Assembly: GCA_007694915.1 (NCBI GenBank) | Contig: REEV01000066.1 | Span: 1-64,000 of the forward strand | DNA length: 64,000 nt | DNA from: Cyanobium sp. PLM2.Bin73 | GTDB lineage: Bacteria; Cyanobacteriota; Cyanobacteriia; PCC-6307; Cyanobiaceae | Direction of reading: 5' to 3' | Shown: positions 1 to 7,338 of the stretch, piece after piece | How positions within the stretch are numbered: position 1 is the stretch's first letter | Layout: each line of letters begins with the position of its first letter | Translations under genes and position numbers: made by a program | Notes under the pieces: generated by a model | The model's input: only the letters and a program-made list of their open reading frames with translations | Databases searched by the model: none | Told to the model about the DNA's origin: nothing

Positions 1-1
1 C

Positions 2-684
2 TACCGCGAGGCGCTGCAGGTGCGCCACTACGCCCGCCGCACGGTGAACACCTACAAACGGTGAACACCTACGAGCAGCGGCTACGACGGTTCCTGCGCT
101 TTCACAAGATGCGGCATCCCCGCGAGATGGGCAGTTCCTGTATCGCGAGCTGCTGGAGCGGGATCTCGAGCTGGACGGCATCGTGCGGGCGCGCACGCGC
201 CGCCGGCTGCCGGTGGTGCTGAGCCAGGAGGAGGTGAGGGCGGTGCTGCAGCGACTGCACGGTGCTGAGGCGCTGGTGGCGGGCCTGCTTTATGGCAGCG
301 GACTGCGGTTGATGGAAGCGTTACGGCTGCGGGTGCACGACCTGGAGTTCGGCCGGCACGAACTCACGGTGCGCGACGGGAAGGGCGGCAAGGACCGACG
401 CACGCTGCTGCCCGTGGGCGTGGCCAGTCAGCTCCGCAGCCATCTGCTGGAGGTGCGAACGATCCACAAGCGCGATCTGGTCGAGGGATGGGGACGTGTG
501 CAGCTACCCCATGCCCTCGCCCGCAAGTATCCGAATGCGCCTGTGGAATCAATCAGTGCGCCAGGCAGTGTTGGCTGCTGGGATCAGCAAACCGGCCACC
601 TGCCATACCTTTCGGCATTCCTTTGCCACCCACGTGCTGAATCGAGGCCACCTCGGCGTCGCCAGCCCCGCCGACCTGCTGTGA
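2..684 (+). pseudogene. Integron-type tyrosine recombinase (IntI-like), multiply broken
   Basis: Fragments match the order of an integron integrase. An N-terminal piece (YREALQVRHYARRTVNTY) is followed by a frameshift caused by a 17-bp tandem duplication (42-58 repeated at 59-75). A jump from HPREMG to FLYRELLERD shows lost sequence. The core from 183 carries [17 protein letters not shown] (first catalytic Arg region) and DGKGGKDR. After [15 protein letters not shown] the frame shifts again to an [13 protein letters not shown] stretch (the His-x-x-Arg box). That runs directly into [16 protein letters not shown], so the LLGH...YTH segment with the catalytic Tyr is gone. The gene cannot encode an active recombinase. 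It may begin upstream of the window. Assignment to the integron family rests on the overall wording of the core and is fairly secure. Confidence 0.8.
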
Positions 685-692
685 GACTGTGA

Positions 693-1105
693 CGAGGTGT
701 ACAGATGGTTATCGGATCCGTATAAGAACACAGCTATCCACGCACCAATCGACCCCAATCCATGCTGGCTCAACTGATTTGACTTCCACAGCCCGAGCAG
801 CTTTCACGGTTTAGGCTGACAAATGCCACGGGGATTAGCGGATACCTCCATGGTTTCAAATGGAGAATGTACGGTTGGCGAGTTCGTGGAACAGTACCCA
901 AAGGAAATCTCCGCCGCGATGTAAAGGCAGCTCACCTGGGAGTGGATCAGCGCGAGGCGCCGCCATCCATCGCCAGTGGCCCAGCACGGAACGAGGCGCT
1001 GGATCAGATCAAGTAGCTCCTGGAAGCTGGTGTGAGTTGAGATAGTCGGGCTGTTTCCGCAGGAATGTGTTCCCGTACACAGCGTGATGTCGCTGCCGTT
1101 CCATT
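693..1105. other. Intergenic stretch without a recognisable gene
   Basis: About 410 bases between the integrase relic and glgX. All frames are short and none resembles a family I know. A short inverted repeat CTCCAT/ATGGAG lies near 847-866. It is probably decayed accessory DNA; no promoter for glgX could be assigned with confidence. Confidence 0.4.
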
Positions 1106-1123
1106 GTGAAGGGTATGGCTACC

Positions 1124-3214
1124 ATGAATGTGTCCCCAGGCAGCAGCGCCCATCTGGGTGCAGTCGTCACGGCTGCGGGGGTCAACTTCAGCGTTTATTC
1201 CAAGCACGCCACGCGGGTCGAACTGCTGCTCTTCGATCGGGAGGATTCAGCCGATCCCTGCCACGTCGTTGAGCTCGATCCGGTGCGGCAGCGCACCTAC
1301 CACTACTGGCATTGCCAGATCACGGGCATCGGCCCTGGCCAGATCTACGGCTATCGGGTGCACGGCCCCTGGCTGCCCGGACGTGGACTCCGCTTCGATG
1401 GCCGCAATCTGCTCCTGGATCCCTTTGCTCTGGCCGTGGCTACACCAGCCGTCAACGCACGGTATGAGGGACGCTCCAACCGTGGGGACCTGGCGGCGGC
1501 GATGAAGAGCGTGGTGGTCGATCCCACCCTCTACGACTGGGAGGGCGACAGCCCCCTGCGCCGTCCTCGCCGGGAAACCGTGCTCTACGAACTCCATGTC
1601 CGTGGCTTCACCAGGCACCCCAGCTCCGGCGTAGCGCCGGAGCGCGCCGGCACCTATGCCGGCTTGATCGAAAAGATCCCCTATCTGCAGGATCTCGGCA
1701 TCACGGCGGTGGAGCTGCTGCCGGTGTTCCAGTTCGATCCGCTCGACGCACCGCCCGGCAGGACGAATTACTGGGGCTATTCACCGATTTCGCTGTTTTC
1801 CCCCCACCGCCCCTACAGCTCACGCACCGATCTGCTCGGGCCGCTTGACGAATTCCGTGATCTGGTGAAGGCCCTGCACTGTGCCGGCATCGAGGTGATC
1901 CTCGATGTGGTGTTCAACCACACCGCCGAGGGCGACCACCGGGGGCCCACCTTCTGCTTCCGCGGCCTGGCCAACGAGGCCTACTACCTGCTGGAGGGTG
2001 ATCGAAGCCGCTATGCCAATTTCAGCGGTACCGGCAATACGCTCAACAGCAACCATCCGATCGTGCGGCGGCTGATCTGTCACAGCCTGCGCTACTGGGT
2101 GGAGCACATGCATGTGGACGGTTTCCGCTTTGATCTGGCCTCCGTGCTGGCCCGCGACCATGAAGGTCGGCCCATGCCCCTGCCCCCGGTGTTGGGAGAC
2201 ATCGAAACCGATCCCCACCTGGCAGGCACCAAGCTGATCGCCGAGCCCTGGGATGCGGCCGGCCTCTATCAGGTGGGCAGCTTCATCGGCGACAGCTGGC
2301 AGGAATGGAATGGTCGCTTCCGCGATGACGTGCGTCGGTTCCTCAAGGGGGATGAGGGCAAGGTGCCGCTGGCGGCGCTACGGCTGCTGGGCAGTCCGGA
2401 TATCTACGGCCAGCTGGAACGGGAGGCGGAGCAGAGCGTGAACTTCGTCACCTGCCACGACGGCTTCACCCTGGCTGATCTGGTGGCCTACAACGGCAAA
2501 CACAACAAAGCCAACGGCGAAGATGATCGCGACGGTGCTGATCACAACGACAGCTGGAACTGCGGAATGGAAGGCCCCTGCCGTGATTCCCAGGTGCTGG
2601 CGCTGCGCCAGCGCCAGATCCGCAACTTCCTGACCCTGCTGCTGCTCGCCATCGGCACCCCCATGCTCGCCATGGGCGACGAGGTGTGCCGCTCTCAGCA
2701 GGGCAACAACAATCCCTACTGCCAGGACAACACGATCAGCTGGTTCGACTGGACCCTGCTGGAGCGCCATCGCGACATCCACCGATTCGTGAAGGAGCTG
2801 ATCACCCACCGGACGCGACGCGACATGGTGATCGATCAGAAGCGGATGAACCTCAACGATCTGCTGCTGGAAAGGCAGATCGAATGGCATGGCGTTGGCC
2901 TTCATGAACCCGACTGGAGCGTTTTCTCCCGTTCCTTCGCCGTGCGGGTCACGAGCTACGACAACCGATTCCGGCTTCACATAATCGCCAATTCCTACTG
3001 GGAGGCCCTCGACTTCAGCCTGCCCCCTGGCGATGGGCGCGGCAACCACTGGCGACGCTGGATCGACACTGCCCTGCCCGCCCCGCACGACATCAGCGAC
3101 TGGGGGAGCGCGCCGGGGGTCACCACCCCCCACTACCGGGTGCAGGCCCGCTCGGTGGTGGTGCTCTTCGTGCTGCTCGGTGGCGACGAACCCGCTGGCC
3201 GATCCCCCAGCTGA
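1124..3214 (+). CDS. glgX: Glycogen debranching enzyme GlgX (isoamylase type)
   Basis: Hydrolyses alpha-1,6 branch linkages of glycogen or its limit dextrins in the cytoplasm. An N-terminal CBM48-like domain (about residues 8-105) precedes a GH13 barrel. Region I is DVVFNHTAEG (about residue 261). The nucleophile Asp lies in GFRFDLAS (about 336), the acid/base Glu in IAEPWD (about 373) and the transition-state Asp in CHDGF (about 446). Length, about 696 residues, is normal for GlgX. Candidate starts are GTG 1106, ATG 1115 and ATG 1124; I chose 1124 because AAGGG lies nine bases before it. The gene is intact although it sits between decayed cassettes. A 7-bp GC hairpin (3255-3261 with 3276-3282) follows the stop by about 40 bases. 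Confidence 0.95.
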   Translation: MNVSPGSSAHLGAVVTAAGVNFSVYSKHATRVELLLFDREDSADPCHVVELDPVRQRTYHYWHCQITGIGPGQIYGYRVHGPWLPGRGLRFDGRNLLLDPFALAVATPAVNARYEGRSNRGDLAAAMKSVVVDPTLYDWEGDSPLRRPRRETVLYELHVRGFTRHPSSGVAPERAGTYAGLIEKIPYLQDLGITAVELLPVFQFDPLDAPPGRTNYWGYSPISLFSPHRPYSSRTDLLGPLDEFRDLVKALHCAGIEVILDVVFNHTAEGDHRGPTFCFRGLANEAYYLLEGDRSRYANFSGTGNTLNSNHPIVRRLICHSLRYWVEHMHVDGFRFDLASVLARDHEGRPMPLPPVLGDIETDPHLAGTKLIAEPWDAAGLYQVGSFIGDSWQEWNGRFRDDVRRFLKGDEGKVPLAALRLLGSPDIYGQLEREAEQSVNFVTCHDGFTLADLVAYNGKHNKANGEDDRDGADHNDSWNCGMEGPCRDSQVLALRQRQIRNFLTLLLLAIGTPMLAMGDEVCRSQQGNNNPYCQDNTISWFDWTLLERHRDIHRFVKELITHRTRRDMVIDQKRMNLNDLLLERQIEWHGVGLHEPDWSVFSRSFAVRVTSYDNRFRLHIIANSYWEALDFSLPPGDGRGNHWRRWIDTALPAPHDISDWGSAPGVTTPHYRVQARSVVVLFVLLGGDEPAGRSPS

Positions 3215-3275
3215 TGCCCTCAGGCCGGTGCGAGTGGGGCGTTCCAGCGTTTGTCCGGCGCGTCAACCCCCTTGG

Positions 3276-3304
3276 GCGCCGGCCAACTTCATTGTCGGCG
3301 GACA
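3276..3304. repeat. 29-nt dispersed repeat, copy 1
   Basis: These 29 bases (core GGCCAACTTCATTGTCGG) recur exactly, in inverted orientation, at 60274-60302. The copy here overlaps the right arm of a perfect hairpin, CCGGCGC 3255-3261 with GCGCCGG 3276-3282. TTGTCCG at 3251-3257 also pairs with CGGACAA at 3299-3305. The hairpin could act as a glgX terminator but has no T-run. Its nature (IS end, small mobile repeat or recombination site) is unknown. Confidence 0.75.
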
Positions 3305-3359
3305 AGCCAGTTCGGATGTGTATGGCTGGCCTAGTCTGTACACATTGCCCCTAATGCCG

Positions 3360-3618
3360 ATGCGCACAAACATCGTCATCGACGACGCCTTGATGAAGCA
3401 AGCGGCTGGATGGGTTGCTCGGGTTGACGCCGCTGGCGATCGGTGATCTGATCCTGGTGGAGGTGATGCAGGGATTTCGCAGCGAGCAGGACGTGGCCAC
3501 CGCCCGGCAGCTGTTTCGTTCCCTTGCCCTCCTGCCTCTGCTCGGGGGCGGCAACGCTTGGAAGGCGGCAGAGAACTACCGGAAGCTGCGCCGCAAGGGG
3601 ATCACGGTCGTCGTATAA
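3360..3618 (+). pseudogene. vapBC toxin-antitoxin remnant (VapB head joined to PIN-toxin fragment)
   Basis: From ATG 3360 the frame reads MRTNIVIDDALMKQA, the N-terminal strand of a VapB-type antitoxin of the MRTNIVID class. It then breaks. A second frame from about 3415 reads PLAIGDLILVEVMQGF and ends KLRRKGITVVV, which is the middle of a VapC/PIN RNase. Missing are the rest of the antitoxin, the toxin N-terminus with its first acidic residue, and the C-terminus after GITV where RKTID-type sequence is expected. An internal deletion therefore fused the two genes. It sits between the 29-nt repeat and an attC-like site, so it may be the wreck of a cassette. Confidence 0.75.
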
Positions 3619-3810
3619 CTCGAAGACGGAAGATGCATATCTGATCCTTTTGCTTGGCATCCAAGGCATTTACATGCATCTCAGCAGGAACGTGATGAAT
3701 GGCAAGCGGCTGGTGGCGGTTTCGGCATTCACTGGCCAAATATTGACGAGGATCTCAGAGTTGAAGGCTTACTTCGGGGAGCGCCGGCGCCACGCGTGCG
3801 TGTGATAAGC

Positions 3811-3896
3811 AGCTAACATCAAATCCAGCGGACGGAAGAAATAATTCTCATCTTCCAACCCAGCCTCCTGCCCGCCGCTGCTCATGAGCGTTAGAG
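3811..3896 (+). other. attC-like recombination site (upstream of mazEF)
   Basis: The layout is that of an integron attC site. An R''-like AGCTAAC (3811-3817) is followed by CAGCGG-A-CGG (3826-3835). A loop of about 36 bases leads to the complementary CCGCCGCTG (3872-3880) and an R'-like GTTAGAG (3890-3896). The two inner arms pair over 9 bp with one extrahelical A (3832), a hallmark of attC. CTAAC and GTTAG pair at the outside. Deviations are a G in the pyrimidine positions of R'' and at the end of R', and spacers of 8-9 rather than 5-6 bases. Inference; the structure should be scored with a covariance model. Confidence 0.55.
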
Positions 3897-3929
3897 AGAT
3901 GGGGGCGAAGCAGTGCAGTCCAACGCTGG

Positions 3930-3944
3930 TATACTCGTCGTATA
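3930..3944 (+). promoter_or_regulatory. Palindrome overlapping likely mazEF -10 region
   Basis: TATAC and GTATA form an inverted repeat with a 5-base spacer, and TATACT resembles a -10 hexamer. It ends 14 bases before the antitoxin start. Toxin-antitoxin promoters are commonly autorepressed through such sites. No convincing -35 element is visible. Confidence 0.4.
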
Positions 3945-3958
3945 GACGCAGGATTGGG

Positions 3959-4201
3959 ATGCAGACGCGGGTCCAGAAGTGGGGAAACAGCCTTGGGGTG
4001 CGGATCCCGCGTGGCCTTGCTGAACAGGTTGGCCTTGGTGCTGGTACTGAAGTGAGCCTGAGCGCCAAGGACGGTGAGCTAATTGTGAAGCCAGCGCTTC
4101 CAACTCGCCTCAGCCTTGATGAACTTTTGGCAGGTGTTTCAGATGGCAATCTTCATTCGTCTGTTGATACGGGATCGGCTGTAGGCGCGGAGATCTTCTA
4201 G
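3959..4201 (+). CDS. MazE-like antitoxin (AbrB-type DNA-binding)
   Basis: This is an 80-residue protein. Its N-terminus MQTRVQKWGNSLGVRIP is the swapped-hairpin AbrB/MazE fold that binds the operon promoter. The acidic, flexible C-terminal part (DELLAGVSDGNLH...) would wrap around and neutralise the toxin. ATG 3959 was preferred to an upstream in-frame start because GGA lies six bases before it and the family begins here. The stop TAG overlaps the toxin GTG by one base (TAGTG), so the pair is translationally coupled. It is bracketed by attC-like sites. Confidence 0.9.
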   Translation: MQTRVQKWGNSLGVRIPRGLAEQVGLGAGTEVSLSAKDGELIVKPALPTRLSLDELLAGVSDGNLHSSVDTGSAVGAEIF

Positions 4202-4560
4202 TGTCAGTTGCGTATAGGCCTGATCGCGGAGACTTGGTGTGGCTTGAATTCACACCGCAGACAGGTAGTGAGCAGGCTGGAAGGCGACCTGCTTTGGTGA
4301 TCTCACCGAAGGCATACAACGCAAAGGTTGGCTTGGCCTTGTTCTGTCCAGTGACGTCTCGAATCAAGGGCTATCCCTTTGAGGTGTCCTTGCCAGAGGG
4401 TAGTGGGGTGATCGGTGTTGTTCTTGCAGATCAGCTGAAGAGTCTTGACTGGCGTGCCAGGAAAGCCAAGCTGATTGAGCGAGCATCGCCTGAGGTTCTT
4501 GCGTTGGTTACAGCAAGGATCCTTCCTCTTCTTGTTCCCGACAATGCTGCCACTGCCTAA
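4201..4560 (+). CDS. MazF-like mRNA interferase toxin
   Basis: A 119-residue protein of the MazF/ChpB/PemK family, sequence-specific endoribonucleases that cut mRNA ribosome-independently. It shows YRPDRGDLVWLEF at the start, then GRRPALVISP, the conserved CPVTS segment and DQLKSLDW near residue 80. It looks complete and therefore probably active; its partner is the overlapping antitoxin. The start is GTG 4201, dictated by the one-base overlap. The stop TAA lies inside the GCCTAAC box of the following attC-like site, as is usual for integron cassettes. Confidence 0.93.
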   Translation: MSVAYRPDRGDLVWLEFTPQTGSEQAGRRPALVISPKAYNAKVGLALFCPVTSRIKGYPFEVSLPEGSGVIGVVLADQLKSLDWRARKAKLIERASPEVLALVTARILPLLVPDNAATA

Positions 4561-4656
4561 CACGGCCATTACCTGACCCGCCACCGCAGATTCGCTGTCC
4601 CTTTGGGAATGCTTTCGCTTCAGCTCTCTGCGGGCAGGTGATGGCCAGCGTTCAAA
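4555..4656 (+). other. attC-like recombination site (downstream of mazEF)
   Basis: GCCTAAC (4555-4561) matches the R'' consensus RYYYAAC exactly. The arm 4564-4581 (GGCCATTACCTGACCCGC) pairs with 4630-4646 (GCGGGCAGGTGATGGCC) over 17 positions. The pairing includes one T-G wobble and one extrahelical A (4576). GTT at 4650-4652 then stands where R' should be, but the rest of R' (CAAA) departs from GTTRRRY. Total length, 102 bases, lies within the usual attC range. The bulged arm and the toxin stop codon inside R'' are the main arguments. Confidence 0.6.
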
Positions 4657-4800
4657 GGTTTGACAAATTCCTTCTCAGACGTTTCAGGGCTGGCCAGCCA
4701 AGAGTTGGCAGTACCCTGCGATCCCGATGGCGAGCACAGCGATGACTCCAGGTCAGCTGGCCCTGCTGCGTTACAACGCCTACCCCTCTAAGGAGAACTC

Positions 4801-5525
4801 CTGCTTCAGCCACATGCTGATCTGCAGCTCAGCGCTGAACGTATACAGAAGTTGCGTCAGCATCTCGCCCAGTTCTTCAGCAAACCTGGGGCCGGTGGCG
4901 GCAACCAGCGCCTGCGCGTGGTGGTGCGCATCCATGGCTACAACGTGTCGCTGAAGAGCGCGCAGGAGGAATACTCCCATGCTGAGCACAAGTTCCAGCG
5001 TGACGCCCAGGAGATGCTCAAAAATCTCCCAGACGATTACGTTCTGTTCGTGCACTACGCCTGGCCTTCCGAACGGATTGGTGCCGGCGGGCCCTTGCGC
5101 TGGATCCGGGCCATGCCGGTGGGGCTGCTCATGCTGTTTGGCCTTGGCGGCGCACTCGGCGTCGTCGCCAGCTGGCCAGCATCGGCGAGCTGTTCATGCT
5201 TGACCAGTTAATCCTGGTGGCCGCCGACATCCCGGTTTGGGCCATCACAACAGGCCGCTCCAACTATCTGGCCAGCTGCCTGCGCCGCTTCCACGACACC
5301 GTCCTGTTCGTCAACGACGCCGACATGGTGCTGCGGCTGGCCCCTCTCCGCATTGGTCAGATCGACAGCCATGGGGGCTACTTCCGCGGCCGCTTCTGCC
5401 TTGACCTGCTCTATGAAATAGCCCTGAGGGGAATTCCTGCAGAGCAGAAACGGCGGCTCGAAATCCATGCCGAACTGAAGCAGCATCGCATCAGCTGGAT
5501 CAGCATTCCCAGTGAAGGTTCTTGA
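4801..5525 (+). pseudogene. Alpha/beta hydrolase (DUF900-like), internally deleted
   Basis: One frame runs from about 4801 to 5211 and contains RLRVVVRIHGYNVS, the oxyanion-strand signature of DUF900-type hydrolases, then DYVLFVHYAWPSERI. A second, shifted frame (5196-5525) continues with LILVAADIPVWA and FHDTVLFVNDADMVLRLAP, which resembles the C-terminal half of the same family. The nucleophile elbow (HSMG-type) expected between them is absent, so the join looks like a deletion with frameshift. AAGGAG precedes codon 4801 but no normal start codon does. A decayed gene is the best reading. Confidence 0.55.
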
Positions 5526-5583
5526 CCGAACTGACCATTGAGAGAGTCTCCATCCCCGGGCAGCCACCACCATGAGCACGCCG

Positions 5584-6201
5584 TCAGAGCGCCGCGGCGA
5601 AATCAAGCACCTGGGCCTTGGCGGCATCGCGGGCCGCACGGTCAACGTCCGGGCCGGAGAGACCGCGGTCGATGGTGACAGCCGTGTGATCGGTGATGCC
5701 CATGAACGCCAGCACCGAGGCCAGATAGCGCGTCTGCTGGTCATAGGCCGCTGCATCACCGCTGTAGTCGCCGCCGCGGGCGTAGATGCCCACCGCGCGC
5801 GTGCCGGTGATCAGTCCGTAATACCCCTTGGCGGGGTCGACGCCGAAGCTCAGCCCCGGTTGGGTCACCAGATCGATCCAGTGCTTGAGCTTGTAGGGGA
5901 TGCTGAAGTTCCACATCGGCGTGGCCACCACCAGCAGCTGGGCAGACTTCAGCCGCTCCACCATGGCCGCCACGCCGTCCCAGGCGGCCTGCTGGTCGGG
6001 CGTGGGGTTCTGGGCCGACATCACGGCGTACTTGGCTTCGAGCAGCGCACCGTCGAACTCGGGCAGCGGCGCAGCCCACAAATCCAGCGTGTCGATCTCG
6101 TGTCCCTTGGCGGCCAGCGCGTCCAGCAGCACGCGGGCCACCTCAATGGAGGCGGAACGGGCCTTGCGGGGGGAGGCTTCGACGTAGAAGACCTTGGCCA
6201 T
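5584..6201 (-). CDS. azoR: FMN-dependent NADH:quinone reductase / azoreductase
   Basis: A 205-residue flavodoxin-fold enzyme that reduces quinones or azo compounds with NADH using FMN. The N-terminal MAKVFYVEASPRKARSAS is the flavin-phosphate loop. TPMWNFSIPYKLKHWID (about residues 95-111) and a TGTRAVGIYARGG segment are diagnostic of AzoR. The length is typical. It lies at the border between the decayed cassette zone and the core chromosome, transcribed toward the hydrolase relic. Its physiological substrate cannot be told from sequence; quinone detoxification is likely. Confidence 0.92.
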   Translation of the reverse strand: MAKVFYVEASPRKARSASIEVARVLLDALAAKGHEIDTLDLWAAPLPEFDGALLEAKYAVMSAQNPTPDQQAAWDGVAAMVERLKSAQLLVVATPMWNFSIPYKLKHWIDLVTQPGLSFGVDPAKGYYGLITGTRAVGIYARGGDYSGDAAAYDQQTRYLASVLAFMGITDHTAVTIDRGLSGPDVDRAARDAAKAQVLDFAAAL

Positions 6202-6360
6202 TCGAAACTCCGTCCGGTTGGTGACGGCGGCTGGAAAGCGCTATGCAAGCAAAACCCGGTCGGTTCTGACCTGTAACCGCAGAAACTGAACTACCCCAAA
6301 ACAGAACCGGGGGAGCGGCAGCGATACTGCCCGCTGCCCCACCTGCCCCCGCGCCGCCCC

Positions 6361-7338
6361 ATGCCCGCCGCCGCCGGCACCAGCCCAGCAGCGCCGGCCT
6401 CCCTGGCCCCGCCCAACTGGGCCGACGACCGCACCCCCCTGGGGCGGCTGATCTCGGCTGTGCTGGCGGTGGAGCCCCTGCGCCAGCTGCTGTTTCAGCA
6501 GGCCCGCGGCATGATGATCCGCACCGCCGAGCAGCGCGGCATCCCCTGGCGCGAGCGCCGCGAGCAGCTGCGCCGCCAGGCTGAGCCGCTGCTGGCGGCC
6601 AGCACCAATCCGGCCACCGTGGCGCCGCCCTACTACCGGGCCCGCTTCCACGCCTACAACCAGGGCAACCTCTGCTGGGAGGCCGCCTGCGAGGCGGAGC
6701 AGGCCACCGCCTCGGTGGCGCTGCGGGTGTGGAAACGCGAGCCCCTCAGCCCCGAGGCGGCCGAAGCGCGCATGCGCGACGCGATCTTCGCGGCGATCGC
6801 GCCCAGCCTCACCGGGCCGGTGCGCGAGGCCCTCGATCTGGGCTGTTCGGTGGGCATCAGCACCCAGCTGCTCAAAACCTGGCTGGAGGCCCGCCAGGAC
6901 CAGCCGGTGCGCGTCAGCGGCCTCGACCTCTCCCCCCACATGCTGGCGGTGGCCCGGGTGCGCGACCCCGAGGGCCTGATCCATGCCTGGCACCACGCCG
7001 CCGCCGAGGCCACCGGCCTGCCGGAGGCCAGCGTCGATCTGATCACCCTGCAGTTCGTGTGCCACGAGCTGCCCGCCGGCGCCACCCGTGCCGTGCTGGC
7101 CGAAGCCGCCCGGCTGCTGCGCCCCGGCGGGGTGCTGGCGATGGTGGATCAGGACCCCGAATCGGCGACGATCCGCGCCATGCCGGCCCCCCTGGCCACC
7201 CTGCTCAAAAGCACCGAGCCCTACCTGGCCGACTACTTCGCCCTCGACATGGAGGCCGCCCTACGCCAGGCCGGCTTCAACCCCATCCGCCGCGTGGCCT
7301 CCGACCACCGCCACCGGGTGCTGGTGGCATGCCGGTGA
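6361..7338 (+). CDS. Class I SAM-dependent methyltransferase
   Basis: A 325-residue protein. A helical N-terminal part (residues 20-120) is followed by a Rossmann methyltransferase domain. The SAM-binding motif is ALDLGCSVGIS (about 157-167), an acidic GLDLSPHML strand end follows, then LQFVCHELP and a LLRPGGVLAMVDQ strand. The substrate is not evident; the family is widespread in cyanobacteria and often annotated only as methyltransferase. Its last codons overlap the start of the following MFS gene, so the two are co-transcribed. An 8-bp inverted repeat (CGGTTCTG 6261-6268, CAGAACCG 6302-6309) lies in the upstream gap. Confidence 0.85.
   Translation: MPAAAGTSPAAPASLAPPNWADDRTPLGRLISAVLAVEPLRQLLFQQARGMMIRTAEQRGIPWRERREQLRRQAEPLLAASTNPATVAPPYYRARFHAYNQGNLCWEAACEAEQATASVALRVWKREPLSPEAAEARMRDAIFAAIAPSLTGPVREALDLGCSVGISTQLLKTWLEARQDQPVRVSGLDLSPHMLAVARVRDPEGLIHAWHHAAAEATGLPEASVDLITLQFVCHELPAGATRAVLAEAARLLRPGGVLAMVDQDPESATIRAMPAPLATLLKSTEPYLADYFALDMEAALRQAGFNPIRRVASDHRHRVLVACR

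Noticed and set aside
3251-3305. The palindromic region around the 29-nt repeat as a third attC site
   Set aside because: The arms are in the wrong relation to AAC and GTT triplets (GTT left, AAC-like right) and no RYYYAAC box fits, so it was kept only as a repeat.
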